Positions 17,730 to 32,700 of a DNA stretch of 42,220 bases are shown here, piece after piece. Numbering within the stretch: position 1 is the first letter of the stretch; each line of letters opens with the position of its first letter. Below the pieces are notes generated by a model. It ran no database searches. It saw nothing but the letters and a program-made list of their open reading frames with translations, and was not told where the DNA came from. Source of the DNA: a virus. A program made the translations under genes and the position numbers. The stretch spans positions 1 to 42,220 of IMG/VR virus record IMGVR_UViG_3300010885_053091, one strand, 5' to 3'.

Positions 17730-20700
17730 TGGCTAATGTTCGTAGTGTAGATTTTCTTCCTGAAATATTTCAGACTGACGCCAACAAGCAGTTCCTGGCA
17801 GCCACTCTGGATCAACTGATTCAAGAGCCCAACTTTAAAAAGACACAAGGGTTCATTGGCCGCACAGTAGGTCCGGGCGTTGATCCCAACGACCGATATG
17901 TAATTGAGCCAACCACGACCAGAGCCAACTATCAACTGGAGCCCGGAGTTGTTAGTCTAGAGCCAGACACAGACACAATCAAGGATGTCATAACATATCC
18001 GGGTCTTAATGATGCTGTGACCTTTCAAGGCGGGGCAGGATCTCGTCCTGATAGACTATATTCTAGCGAATACTATACCTGGGATCCGTTTGTTGACTTT
18101 GATGCGTTTGTAAACTTCAGTCAATATTTTTGGGTGCCAGCTGGTCCAGCTGCGGTTGATGTTGCCTCTGTTGGCATTCCAATTACCGACAATTTTGTAG
18201 TCACAAGAGAAAATGGTGTTTACAATTTTTCTGGAATCACCGGCACAGATCCAATTGTTCAACTGGTACGAGGCGGCAGCTATACTTTTCAAGTGTCACA
18301 GAATGCCAAGGAAACTGTAAACTATCGAGTTCGTAATTCTGGTGTTGGTGCTTATGTGATAGATTTTCAAAACAATCCCACACTGACTCTGGCTCGCGGC
18401 AACACCTACGTATTCAATCTAACACTGAGTGGGGTATTTCCATTCTGGATCAAGACTGAACCTGTTACAGGACTTGGAGAAATATACAGCTCTGGTGTAA
18501 CTCGTAACGGTGCCACAACAGGCCTGGTCACATTCACAGTGCCGCAGGATGCTCCAGACACCTTGTACTATGCTTCTGAAAATCAAGTGTTGATGCAAGG
18601 CACATTGAATATTGTTAATTCCACAGCAGGCACAGGTCCAGGATTCTGGATTCAATCAACGCCAGGCGTTTCAGGTACAGTAACATCCACACCCAACATC
18701 AGTTCAAGAGATGTACTGGGTGTAGTCAGCAACGGTGAAGACCTTGGCACTGTGGTGTTCAACGTTCCATACAAGACAGCACAAGATTTCTACTACAATC
18801 TTACCAACATTGGTACCGTTGACCTGCTGACTGACATGCAGTTTGCACAAATAAACAATCAGCGAGTGGATGAATTTATAGCCACCTATGGTGGTATTGA
18901 CGGCAACACCAATCTCAACAGCCGTACTATCATCTTTACAAGTCCAGTTGTGGACACACAAGATGGTGGATGGTATCGTACCAGTTTCTTTGATCCCTTG
19001 GTTCAAGACCCTACCAACAACAGTCTAAACGGCAGCTATGACAGCATACCATTTGATCTTACCATAGACATTACTCCAGATCAACGATATCAAAAATATC
19101 AAATCACCTATGTGGATATTGCCGGAGTAACCTATATTCAACTGAACAAGATTGCTGACATTGCTCCCCTGGAAAAATTCACAATCTCCAACGGTACTAC
19201 TTACAGCAGTACGCAATGGTACAAGGACACCACAGGCACATTTCAACAAATACCCTTGCTGAGTGCAGTACAAAATACCTTGTATTATCAAGATGGTACT
19301 GATCCAGAAATATTTGGAGAAATCAGACTTCTAGACCAAACCGCTAGCAACACCATAGATGTAGATGAAATAATTGGCCGCAAAGATTACACGTCACCAA
19401 ATGGTGTTAAATTTACCAACGGTCTCAAAGTAAGATTCACAGGTGACGTTGTTCCTGCTAGATATGCGTCCGGCACAACTACATTCACATGTACTCAAAC
19501 TGAAGCAGGAACCAATTATATTACTAGTTCTGCCGGTACTGATCTATATGTTGGCCAGGCTGTGGTTTTTGTAAGCCCTACATTTGGCGGCATAACTGCA
19601 GGGACTACTTATTATGTGCGGTCAATTGCTGCCAACGGCACAAAGTTTACTGTAAGTGCAACACAGTACGGCAGTGTTGCTGTGACTCTTCTTAATAGTA
19701 CTGGCATTATGAACAGTATCAGTATCAGCAATCGAGAATACTATGTGGCCGGAGTAGGTACTGTAATTGAACTTTTACCAGTTACAGATTTTGTTACACC
19801 TGAATTGTATGTTCAAGATGCAGACGCTGGTACAGCACTGGTAGAACCTGACAACTTGGATTATCTCACAATTGATCGTGCCAGCAAGGATCTAAATGCA
19901 TGGACACGAAGCAACCGCTGGTTCCATGTTGATGTTATCAATGCTACAGCAGCATACAATAAGACCATTGCGGTATTTGACAACAACTACCGTGCCAAAC
20001 GACCAATTATCCAATTCCGTCCAGGTATTAGACTCTGGAACATGGGCACACAAGGCAAAGCACCTGTGGACATTGTTGACTTTGAGGAAACTGACGCATT
20101 TTCAAACATTGAAGGTTCAACCAGTTACAGTGTTGATGGTTACAATTTTGTTGAAGGCTCACGAGTAATATTTGCAGCAGATCAAGACAGTGCTGTTCGA
20201 GATAAAATTTATGTAGTAAGTTTTGTTACTCCCGACACTGTGCCACCGCTAATTCCAGAACCTATTATTGTGTTGACGCTGGCACAAGATGGCGATGTAG
20301 TGTTAGATCAGTCAGTTGTTTGTATTAGTGGTACTACTCTAGCTGGATTGACTTTTTGGTACGATGGAGTAGTATGGACTCAAGCGCAACAAAAAACTGC
20401 GGTCCAACAGGCTCCGTTGTACAATATCTATGATGTTGACGGTGTCAGCTTTGGTGACGGCATCAAGTATCAGTCAACCACCTTTAGCGGCAGCAAATTG
20501 TTTAGCTATGCTGTAGGTAACACATCAGTACTGGATCCAGTATTGCAATTCCCATTACAGTATTTGAATATCAACAACGTTGGCGATATTGTATTTGACA
20601 ACAACCTGTACCTGGATACATTCTTGTATGTTGTAGACAATGTGAGTGTGACCAACGACATCAGTTCTGGTTCAGCTAGAGAATACAACTCTCGTTTGAC

Positions 20701-23700
20701 ATACAACAAACTGATTGGATGGCAAACCGCAGCGGTAGAGCAGCAAATCTATCAGCAATTTAAATTCTCCTATGCTGCTACCACACTCAAACTTGATGTA
20801 GCACCAACTGCACAAACTTCTATTGCAGTTCCAGTTATCAAAATATATGTTGGCAGCATATTCCAGGATCCTTCGACCTACTCCTACGTAACCACAGCAG
20901 ACAGTACCACAATCACATTGTTGGGTACGTATATTCTTGGTGATATTATTGAGGTGCTGGTACTAAGTGAGCAAACCAGCAAGACGGCATTTTATCAAGT
21001 GCCAAACAACCTTGAATCAAATCCGCTCAATGCTAACTCGAGCTCATTTACTCTGGGAACAATTCGCACACACTATCAGAGTATTTGCGAAAACTTGACA
21101 ACATTAACTGGTCCAGTCAACGGTGCCAACAACACCCGCGACCTTGGAGATATTGTTCCTTACGGTCTAGTTATTCTGCAACAAAGTGCGCCGCTGACTC
21201 TAGCTGGCTACTTTATGCGCAGCCCAGAATACAATATTTTTGCATCGCTACAATACAACAGCCGCGAGTATATCAAGTTCAAAGCACAATTGCTGGACGC
21301 TGTGCTGTCTCAGAACATTGGATTTGACACTACAGCACAGGTGCTGGATACTGCTATGCAATCAGTAACACTAGGCAAACTTGATAATCAACCGTTTTAC
21401 TGGAGTGACATGTTGCCTGCCGGAGTTATTACAGACAGCAACTCCTATACTGTGAGTTTTATTACCACTCAAGTATTTGATACTGTGCAAGTTTACAATT
21501 ATACTTCGGCGAATTACCTTGGCTTGTTGGTATATCTAAATGATCAATTGTTGACTCGTGGAGTTGATTACACTGTGGCAGTGGACGGCCCACGTATCAC
21601 AATACTGAGTACCCTGACCATTGGTGACGTTGTCACCATCAATGAATATTCAGCCACATACGGCTCATTTGTGCCCAATACTCCAACCAAACTTGGATTG
21701 TATCCTGCCTGGAAACCAGCAGTGATACCACAAGTGACCAGTAACGGTACTAGCAATTTTGTACTAGGCCACGACGGTAGCACCACTCCAGTATTTGGTG
21801 ATATCCGTGATGCAGTGTTGTTGGAATTTGAAACAAGAATTTACAACAATCTCAAACTGGACGGAAATCCTGTACCACTCACAGCGGAAGATGTGCTGCC
21901 TGGTGAATTCCGTTCAACTGGTTACACCTTTGAAGAAATCAATACTATTTTTGCCACTGATTTCTTGAGCTATTGCGGCTGGAACAAGCTGGATTACGGC
22001 CAACAAAATTACAGAGCCAACAACGAACTTACCTGGAACTACAGCCGTGCGCAAAGTCGACTGGACAAACAAAATTTATTGGGTGCCTGGCGCGGCATCT
22101 ATCGATACTACTACGATACTCAACAGCCAAGTTTGACTCCTTGGGAGATGTTGGGCATCAGCGTAGAGCCCACATGGTGGCAAGATACCTACGGGCCCGC
22201 ACCTTATACCAGCGACAACTTGGTGCTATGGGATGACCTGGCAGCCGGTTATGTTGCTGATCCAGTCACACCATACTTCAAGCCCGAGTATGCTAGAGCT
22301 GCCAGCATGGTAGCCGGACCCAAACGTCAAGGCATCATGTTTGAAAAGTATGGATCAGGTCCATACCCCAGCCTGCTGCCTGTGATCCCCACAGGATCTG
22401 AAGGTGAATTACTAAGTCCACTCAACAGTGTTGTGGGTGCATTGCCTCCAAACTACAACCCGGCTACAGAATTTGTCAAGAGCTGGACTCTTGGCGATGG
22501 CGGGCCTGTAGAAGCATCTTGGTTGAACTCCAGCTCGTATCCATTTTCGGTCATGCACATGTTGGCAGTGACACGCCCTGCAAAATTCTTTGCGCTGTTT
22601 GCTGATCGTGATTTGTATCGCTACAATCAAGACTACCAACAGTATCTCTACAACAATCGTTACCGACTGGATGCCAACGGTGTGGAAGTATATGGCGACG
22701 GTGTGTCAAAAGCCAGTTACATCAACTGGCTGGTGGATTACAATCGTCAGACCGGTGTTAACTCGACCAAACTACTAACAGCTGATCTCAAGAGTCTGGA
22801 TGTGAGACTGTGCTACCGCATGGCTTCGTTCTCAGATAAACAGTACATCAAGTTGTTTACTGAAAAGTCCAGTCCCAACTCTACCAACACCGCCTTGATG
22901 ATCCCAGACGAAAGTTACGATATCTTGTTGTACAAGAATCAGCCGTTTGATCAGATCATTTATTCCAGTGTGGCCATACAAAAAGTCACCAGCGGATATG
23001 CTGTGTTTGGGTATGGCAACAATCAACCATATTTCAATGTGCTGCAAAGCTATCCCAACGGCAAGCTGCAAACATTCAGCTCAGGCGGCATCACAGTTCG
23101 TGTGCCAACATTTTATACCACCACAGTTACACAGGTGCCATATGGCTTTGTGTTCAGCAATGAAACCAGTGTGGCAGACTTCTTGTTGAGCTACGGCAAA
23201 CTACTTGAGCAACAAGGGCTTGCGTTTGACAACATGACCAATGGGTATGTTCTAGACTGGTCAAGAATGGTTAACGAATTCTTGTACTGGAGCCAACAAG
23301 GATGGGACACAGATGCCATTATCAACATCAATCCACTAGCAAGCAAACTCAGCGTGACCAAGGTCCAGGCCGTAGTTGACAGTATACGAACCGAAACTAC
23401 TGAAAATTTGTTGCTGGACCAAAATTCTAGAGAACTTCCTACTCGTACTCTAAACGTTGTGCGCCTAGGCAACTCCTTTAGTATTGAGCCACTGAGTACT
23501 CAGAGCATTAGCTTTATCAACATGAGATTTACCAATTACGAACACATGATTGTGCTGAGCAATCAAAGTGTGTTTGGCGATCTCATATACGACCCAACTA
23601 CTGGAGCACGGCAAAGTAGATTAAGTCTTGTGGCCGTGACCAGCGGCGACTGGAATGGATCAGTTGATGCTCCAGGCTTTATTCTCAACCAGGACAACGT

Positions 23701-26700
23701 AGAAGAATGGACCGGCTTGCGAGTGTATACCAAAGGTCAGATTGTCAAATATAAAAATGTCTATTGGTCTGCACTGAAAATCGTACAGCCATCAGAAACG
23801 TTTGATTTCAATGTCTGGACACAAAGCGATTACACACAAATTGAGCTGGGACTCCTACCCAACCTAGCCAACAAAGCAAATCAGCTGGTCAACAGCTATG
23901 ACATCAATGCAGCCAATATTGAAACCGACAACGATTTACTCAGCTACGGCCTAATTGGATTCCATCCACGACAATACATGGCAGCACTAAATCTTGACGA
24001 CGTGAGTCAGGTCAATGTGTACCGTCAATTCCTGGGCTCAAAAGGCACAATTCTATCTGCTGAATTGTTCAAACAGGCCAACCTAGGCAAAGAAGCTGCT
24101 GACTATGACATCTATGAAAACTGGGCAGTTCAACGTGCTGTGTACGGCGCCAATGCTAACCGTAGCTTTTTTGAACTGCGCTTGAACCGTGCCTTGCTTG
24201 ATGCCAACCCTAGCCTAGTACAAGTAGTAATACCACAACAAGTTAGTGAAGCTGACCAACAAATCTTGCTGAGTGACGTATGGCGTCAGAGCTACAAGTT
24301 GACCAGCCCTGACATCTTACCAACAACAACCATTCTGCCCACAGACATTGGCTTGCCTACCGCAGGCTATGTTAACTTGAATGACGCTGATATCACAGTA
24401 TTTGACATTGCAGATTCTGCCAGCTTGAGCGCCAACATTGACTCAATCAAAGTTGGTACCAGCATCTGGGTAGCCAAGATCAACGACTACGACTGGAACA
24501 TCTATCGTGCTCAAGCTGTGCCTGGAATTATTCAACACGTTTGCGACAATCTAGATGGTACTAGTAGAGTAATTTTCAACACTCAACACGGGCTTGCAGC
24601 CGGTGACAAACTGATCATCAAGTTTTTTGATATAGAAATCAACGGAGTTTACCAAGTGCTGAGTGTGGCCAATCTGACCACAGTGAACATTGCATTCTCA
24701 TTCACTGGTGACCGAACTGTGGCCAATGGCACAGGGCTGGGATTCACACTCAAGACCATGCGTGTGGCACAGGCCAGCGATGTGCTCAATTTGCCCTATG
24801 CCAACAACATCTTGCCTGGCGCCAAAGTCTGGGTAGACGACAACGGCAGCGGACTATGGCAAGTGCTGCAAAAGAACTCAGTGTTCTCAGATGTTGCGGA
24901 ACTGAATCCGGTGTTACTGGATGCAGGTGAACAATATGGTGTTAGTGTTGCACAAGCACAGAATCGTCTGGCTGCCTTGGTTGGCAGCCCCAAATATGGA
25001 TTTGGCTCAGGAACAGAAACAGGTGCAGTATATGTATACGTCAAGAACTATGGCGACCAATACAGTCCTGTAAGTCCAGTGGCCAACGGTGACGGTATAT
25101 TGACCCTGGATGTGCCAGGTGTACGAGGATACGGCAATGCTGTGGACTTTGGAAATCAAACCTGGGCCGCAGCTGGCGCTAGCAAGAGTCTAGGATCAGG
25201 TAGTCAAGCCAACAACGGATATGTTGCGGTGATATATCGAGATCCGGCTCTAGGACAACCTGGTGTTATTCCTTATGCACAATGGCAACTGTTGACACAG
25301 CCCTCTGGATACGGCACATTGCTCACTGGTGCAGGAGAATTTGGTTACTCAGTGGCAGTGAGCCTTGACGAACGTTGGATGTATATTGGTGCACCAGGAC
25401 TGAATTCAGTTCATGCATATGGTCGGGTTGACTGGCAAAATCAATCAATCAAAACCACTGCTGACGGATCAACTACAGTGTATAACATAAACACACAGAT
25501 ACAGATCAGCAACAACAGCCAACTCAAAGTAACATTTAATGGCCAAATCCAAACTTACGGAGCAACTTATACTATTGTCAATAACTTTAGTGAAGTAAGA
25601 CTCACAACACCTCCGGGAGTGAGTGTAGCCACAGCCATTGTGCCTGGAGAAACCTACACGATTCTAACAGTTGGTGATACCAACTACACCCTAATTGGCG
25701 CAGCCAGCAACACAGTTGGTGTTGAATTTGTGGCCACAGCGGTGGGTACCGGAACAGGCACAGTGTTAACTTCTGTACTGATTGAATTTGCAAGATACAA
25801 CAGCTTCCAGATTCCCTACAATGCTGCAACATTCAACTTGGCCAATGGCACGGATGCAAGCGGAAATCCTGTGAGCTTGTTCACAGTTGACAACATATAT
25901 TCGTTCAGTATCAAGGTCAACGAAGATCTATGGCGTCCAAATATTGACTACACATTCTCAGGTACCACAGTGACATTTATTACTGCACGGGTATTAACTG
26001 ACGTTGTGGTGGCATTTGCTGGCAGCTACTTTGAATATGTAGATACCATTGACACTGCCTCTGTCACAGGCGGACTCACTGCTGGTGACAGATTTGGACA
26101 GTCAGTATCGTGCAGCACAGATGGCCGTCAAGTCATGATTGGTGCACCGTACCGTACCATTGATACTCTAGCCGAAGCAGGCACAGTGTATGTGTTTGAT
26201 CGCAATGTACAACGATTCATCTACGGCACAGACACTTCTAGTATCACATTCACAATACTGGGCGGTACTCCAACTGGTCCTGTTAGTGTGATTGTAAACA
26301 ATCAATTCTTGATCAATCAAACTGACAGTGTGATCAATGCAGCCAACTCATTCACCATTGCCGGTGATGTAGTGACCATCAATGCTGATCTGCAGATTGG
26401 TGACATAATTGAAATTGAAACCAACCAGTTCCAACAACTACAACAGGTTGATCAACAGACAGTAGCAAATTTTTCAAACTTTGGTCAGGCTCTGGATCTT
26501 TGCGCCAACAATTGCAGTTTGTACATAGGCGAACCTCAAAGCAGTGCGCAGATCTACAAGGGTGGTGTGGTTGAACGTTTTGTAAATCAAAGCAGAATCT
26601 ATGGCACAATTACCAGCACGGTGGCCAATGCAAATCTCACCTCAGGCAACACTATTCGTATCAATGACATGGATGTTGCGGTGCCCACCGCCTGGACCAA

Positions 26701-29700
26701 TGCAGTAACCTATGACAAAAACACAGTGGTCTACAACACTGTGACCACAACCACTACAATTTATGTGGCAGCTCAGGCAGTACCAGTGTCAACGTTGATA
26801 ACCAACACTGCTTATTGGACCGTGGTGTTGACTACCACAGTTGCGGCCAGCGTGGAAGTACGTGCTCTTGCTGCACAGATCAATGTGACGGTACCTAATG
26901 TGTTGGCCACAGTTGACGCCAGCGGATACTTGACCATTGGAGTCAAGAACTCGGCAGCAGCCGCAGCTCTAGACAAAGTCAATGTGGCTCCGGGAACAGT
27001 TGGCGCAACATTCACAGACCTGGGATTTGATACATATGCCTGGACCCAAACTATTCTCAGTCCTTACCCAGTAGAATTCAGCGGATTTGGATCTAGTGTC
27101 AGCATAGACAACAGTGCAATTAACCTTGTGGTTGGTGCACCAACAGGCAGCTTGTATCTTGAAACTGTGTTTGATGATGGGACCACAATATTTGATGCCG
27201 GTAGCACAGTGTTCTTTACTGTGATTGTACAAAGCGGCGCAGTATACACATACGATTACCTGCCCAGTTCAACCTCCAACATAAACAATCCAGGCAAATT
27301 TGTGTTTGGTGATCAAATCAACAACAGCAATGTGCAGTCCTTGGATGGATTTGGTACAGCAGTCAACTACACCTCAGGTGTGCTCATGGTTGGTGCTCCC
27401 AAGAATGATTCTGGGGACAGCACAGCAGACTTTGGCGCAGTATTTGTGTTTGAAAATCCTACCCGTTCTCTAGCATGGACTGTGTTGGAACAGCAGCAAC
27501 CTGTGGTAGACGTGAGATTGTTGAACTCTGTGTACTTGTACGACAGAATAACCAGAGCAACTTCTGAGTTCTTGGATTTTATCAATCCACTACAAGGCAA
27601 GATTCTTGGTGCTGCACGACAAAACATAGACTACATTGGTGCCATTGATCCAGCGGCATACAATGTGGGACCAACAAACATTCGTGGAACCACCTGGAAT
27701 ACAGATCATGTGGGTGAAATTTGGTGGAATATTTCGTCAGTAAGATTTATTGACCCCAATCAAGACAGCATTGTGTATGCTAGCCGTCGCTGGGCTCAGC
27801 TGTTCCCGGGTAGCGTTGTTGATGTATATCAATGGATTGTGAGCCCAGTAGCCCCTGCCAACTACACTGGAGAAGGCACGCCGTTGTCGTCTTTGTCGTA
27901 CACTGTGAACACTCGCTTGACCAAGGATGGTACGTTTGCCACAGAATACTATTTCTGGGTACGTGGTATTACCACAACATCCACAAAAATCAACAAGACT
28001 TTGCCAGCATCTACTGTGGCCAGTTACATCGCTGACCCCAAGGCCAGCGGCATTCCCTTCATGGCTCCAATCAATGCCAGCACAATTGCGTTGTACAATT
28101 CTGGAGACTATATTGAAGCTAGTGACACAGTGATCAGCATTGAGTTTGATCGTGAATTGACCAATGACAACGTGCATACTGAATATGAATTAATTGCACA
28201 AGATCGTGCCAACGGATTCTTGAGTGACAATCTGTATCGTAAACTACAAGACAGTTTCTGTGGAACTGACACATTTGGTAATCAAGTTCCAGACCCCAAT
28301 CTGGGAGTGGCTGAACGATACGGAGTTCAATTCCGCCCGCGCCAGTCAATGTTTACAGACCGCTTTGAAGCATTACGCAACTATCTAACTCATGCCAACA
28401 CAGTGTTGGCACGGTATCCCATCAGCGAAAGCCGTAGTTTCAACCTGTTGAATTCATCAGAGCCCGAACCAACAGCCAATTCTGGATTATGGGATCTGCG
28501 TGTTGCCAACCTAGAGATCCTGGGATTCCAGAATATCTACACTGTGGCGCTGGGTTACCGGTACCTGGTGGTAACAGACAGCCTCAATCGAGGCCTGTGG
28601 ACAATTTACACTGTGTCAGCCAGCGATACAACTCCTGGTGTTCGAGTATTAACTCTTACTCGTGTGCAAGGATACAATACCCCAGACTACTGGAGTTACA
28701 TTGACTGGTACCGTCCAGGCTACAATTCTAGTACCAAAATTATAACCCAAGTGGTCACGTACTCTGCCCTGGGCGCAATCAATGTGCCTGTAGGCAGCAG
28801 CGTCAAGGTCACAGCCAATGCACAAGGCAAATATGAAATATATTTACTGACTGAACTTGGTTATGAACGTGTGGGCCTACAAGATGGCACAATTGCATTC
28901 TCCAGTGAACTCTGGGACTATGCTGTAGGACGTTTTGGATTTGATATTGAAGTATTTGATGCACAATACTATGATCAAGAACCTGTCACCGAAACCCGCA
29001 AGATCATACAAGCAATCAATCAAGAACTGTTTGTTGATGATTTGGCCATTGAACGCAATCGAGCCCTAGTACTGATGTTTAACTTTGTGTTGAGCGAGTT
29101 TTCTGCACCTGAGTGGTTAGTAAAAACCAGCTTGATTGATGTGGATCACAGAATTCGTCAACTGTTACCGTATCAAAACTATGTGCGTGACAATCAAGAA
29201 TTTGTAAGTGATTACATTCAAGAAGTCAAGCCATACCATGTGCAGGTGCGTGAGTTCAATCTCAAGTACACTGGTTTTGATATTTCTCAAGGTGACTTGA
29301 CTGACTTTGATGTGCCAGCTTACTATGACACTACACTGGAAATTCCAAAATACATCAGCCCGGTGTTGTTGCCATACGAACACGGTACTGCTTTTAACTC
29401 AACTATCAACACTGCTAGTGATGCATCTGCTGCCAGTACAATCTGGAACACATGGCCTTATTCACAATGGTACAACAATCATTGGTTGAGTATTGACAGC
29501 ACCCTTATGGTCAGCCAAGGATCAGGATATAGCACACCACCGTCTGTGATGTTTGGAACTGAATGGACAGCATCGACTGCTGTCACCGCAGGACAACAAA
29601 TATTCTTTGTTGATAATTTGTACACTGTGACAACTGGTGGTGATACCGGAACAATTGCTCCGTTGTTTACTAGCGGATCACAAGCAGATGGCACAGCAGC

Positions 29701-32700
29701 TTTAAGCTGGGCAGGTGTAGCCGCAACTGGCACAGCAGTAATTAACAGCCTAGGCCAAGTAGTAGCTGTTACTATTGATCAATCAGGATCTGGATATCGT
29801 GCAGCACCTGTAATTACAATTGCCGGAGGCAATGGTAGTGGTGCAGAATATTATGCTGTGGTAAACGGCCAAGGCAGTGGACAGGTATACAATACAACCA
29901 CGGTTCCAACCACTATAGAATCCTATACCCTGGCAAGATCTTTCCGTACTGTGATCCGTTATGATCGCTTCCAGTATTTCTCAGACGTAAGAGACTGGAA
30001 CACCAATGGAACATATCAAGACGGTGAGCTGGTTCGTTATGATGACCGTGTGTGGCAAGCTGCCAGCAGCACCAGTACTGCGGTTGTGGGGCCAACATTT
30101 GATCTTGAAGACTGGACCTTGGTCAATGCTGCCACGTTCAACTACGGCACCGGACCTTATGGCTTAACAGGGGTTGACCGTACTATGGGATTGTATGTTC
30201 CTGGCGTAAATCAACCTGGACTTGAATTGCCACTCCTGATTGATGGAGTTGACTATCCTGGTGTACAGGTGTATGGCGACTACTTCCTGCGTGATCCGCT
30301 GGCAGTGGATGCAGACTACACTAGCGAGTTTACAGACTTGACTCTGGGCACCTTGCCCACTGACATCAATGTTGCAGGCGGTGAGTTCATAGGACTGTAC
30401 GAAGGACATTCTCCTGAAGAATTGGTCAACGGTGCTGAATTTGACACCTTGGACATGAGAGTGTATACTCGTCCAGGTGCAGACTGGAACCGTGATGGAC
30501 ATGGATTCCAGTTGACCAGCATACGCTACACTTATGAAGCGGCGGTTACAGATGTCTACAGCTGGGCCGGAGTAGTTGAGCATCCTGTGCAGATTCTGGT
30601 CAGCAATCAAACCACTGGACAAGATCTTGCCAGCGGAATAGACTACTCAGTTGAGTGGGAAGATCAAACAATTACTCTACTCACAGTAGCCGATGGCGAT
30701 GGTATCAACATTAGTGTGTACGAACTAGGTGGCGGCAATCAGTTGTATCGTGCCAACTATGCAGGCAGTACCACTGGACAAACAGTTGTTATTCCAGTCA
30801 ACAGCGCAGAAATCAACATCATGGCTGTGTTTGTCAACGGTGCGGCCATTGGTGGAGTTACCTGGGAACCATACATAGACAGTGCAAACTGGAATATTCT
30901 TGACACCTATGCCAAACTGGATGTTGTCAATGATAGTGGTAATTTCTACCGAGCAATTCAAACAGTACCACAAGGCGTGGCCATTACTGATGTGGCATAC
31001 TGGTTGCTGTTTGTACCTACACTAGAATCACAAGTTGATCTTGGTATTAGTTACGGCCCAGGCGCAGGCATTTCATTGACTGCGCTAGGTCTAACCACTG
31101 TGCTGGCTGGCAATTTTGTGATTGGCCAACAGTACACTATTTCTATTGTGGGTACCACCAACTTTGTTGCTGTGGGTGCTGCTGCAAACATTGTGGGCAC
31201 TGTGTTTACTGCAACCGGCATCGGCAGCGGCACAGGAAAAGCAACAGTGTCCTACAGCTGGAGTACACCACAGGTGCAGTATTTTGTGGTTACACCTTCA
31301 CAAGCCACTACAAAAACATTTGTCCTGACCAACAGTGCAGGCGGTACCAACTCAGTCAACATGGTTGTTACTCGCAACGGTCTACGTCTGACGCCAGCAG
31401 AGGGCATTGAATGGTTAGGTGATGATTCAAGTGTGAGCTTTGGTTTGCCGCAGCGTGGCGGATATCAACAAAACATTATCAATGCTCCTACAGATGTTGT
31501 GGTCTGGGTTGACAACATCCTGCAGGTTCAAAGCGTGGGCGCAACTGTGGGCTCATACAGTGTCACAAACTGGACAGGTTCAAACACACCTGGCCGACAA
31601 GTGGTGTTTACATCACCACCTGCCAGCGGATCAAGAATTTTGATCACAGTACACACTGAATCAGACTTTGCAGTAGTTGGCCAAACATTGCAGATTGTGT
31701 CTGCGCTCAATATTGACGACGTTGTTGCTGTCACTACCTGGAACGACACCGCACAACAAAATGCACTAAGCCTGGTATTTGTAGGACCAATCTATACTGG
31801 TCTCACAGTAAGCGAACCATATGACAGCACAACATACGACGAAGGTGCAGTATCCGAAGCTCCAGGATCTTATGATTATTCAGCCGGTGTGCTTATAGCC
31901 AACAACGACTTCTGGCTGGAACGACAACCAGTATCTGCTGGCAGATTATGGGTTACATTAGATGGTTATAGATTGTTCGAAGGCTCAGATTATGTGGTTG
32001 AAAATGGCTACTTGATCCTGGCTACTGGAGCAATTGGTCCAGCGCAGGTGCTGGTAATTACAGAATTTACCAACAGCATAGTTCCAGAAGCCATGGCGTT
32101 TAGAGTATTCCAGGACATGCGAGGAGTTCAAGCAACCTATAGAATTACCAATGCAACAACCACAACACTGACACAAAATCTCACAGCCACAGACAACATT
32201 GCTTATGTTGCTGATGCCGCAGCTCTAAGCGATCCTAACTTGCCCCAGGGTATTTTTGGAGCAGTAACCATCGACGGCGAGCGTATCATGTATCGCGAAA
32301 GAAACACGGCTCTCAACACCATCTCAGGACTAATGCGTGGCACAACAGGAACAGGGGCAGCAGCTCACTTAACTGGCGCAGAGGTATATGATATTGGACG
32401 TGGTAACTTGTTGCCTGCGCAGTATCAGGACTATATTGTGAGCGATTCCACACTGGGTGACGGTACAACCAGCGTGTTCTATGCACCAAGCATTGTGTTT
32501 GACGACTTCTTGGATTCCAGCAGCGAACGTCCGGCCGTAGAAGTTTATGTAGGCGGAATTCGACAATATGCCTACAGCGACACCACAGCAGTCAGCCGCT
32601 ATCGTTGGTTTGTAACTGACTATGATCCGCTGGCAGTGGACTTTGTGGTTGACGGTGATGTTTACCCACCACTAGAAGCACCGCAAGCAGGGGTCGAAGT

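Noticed and set aside
24935-27460. Eukaryotic integrin-like gene acquired from a host
   Set aside because: FG-GAP units are widespread in bacteria and phages; nothing suggests a eukaryotic origin.
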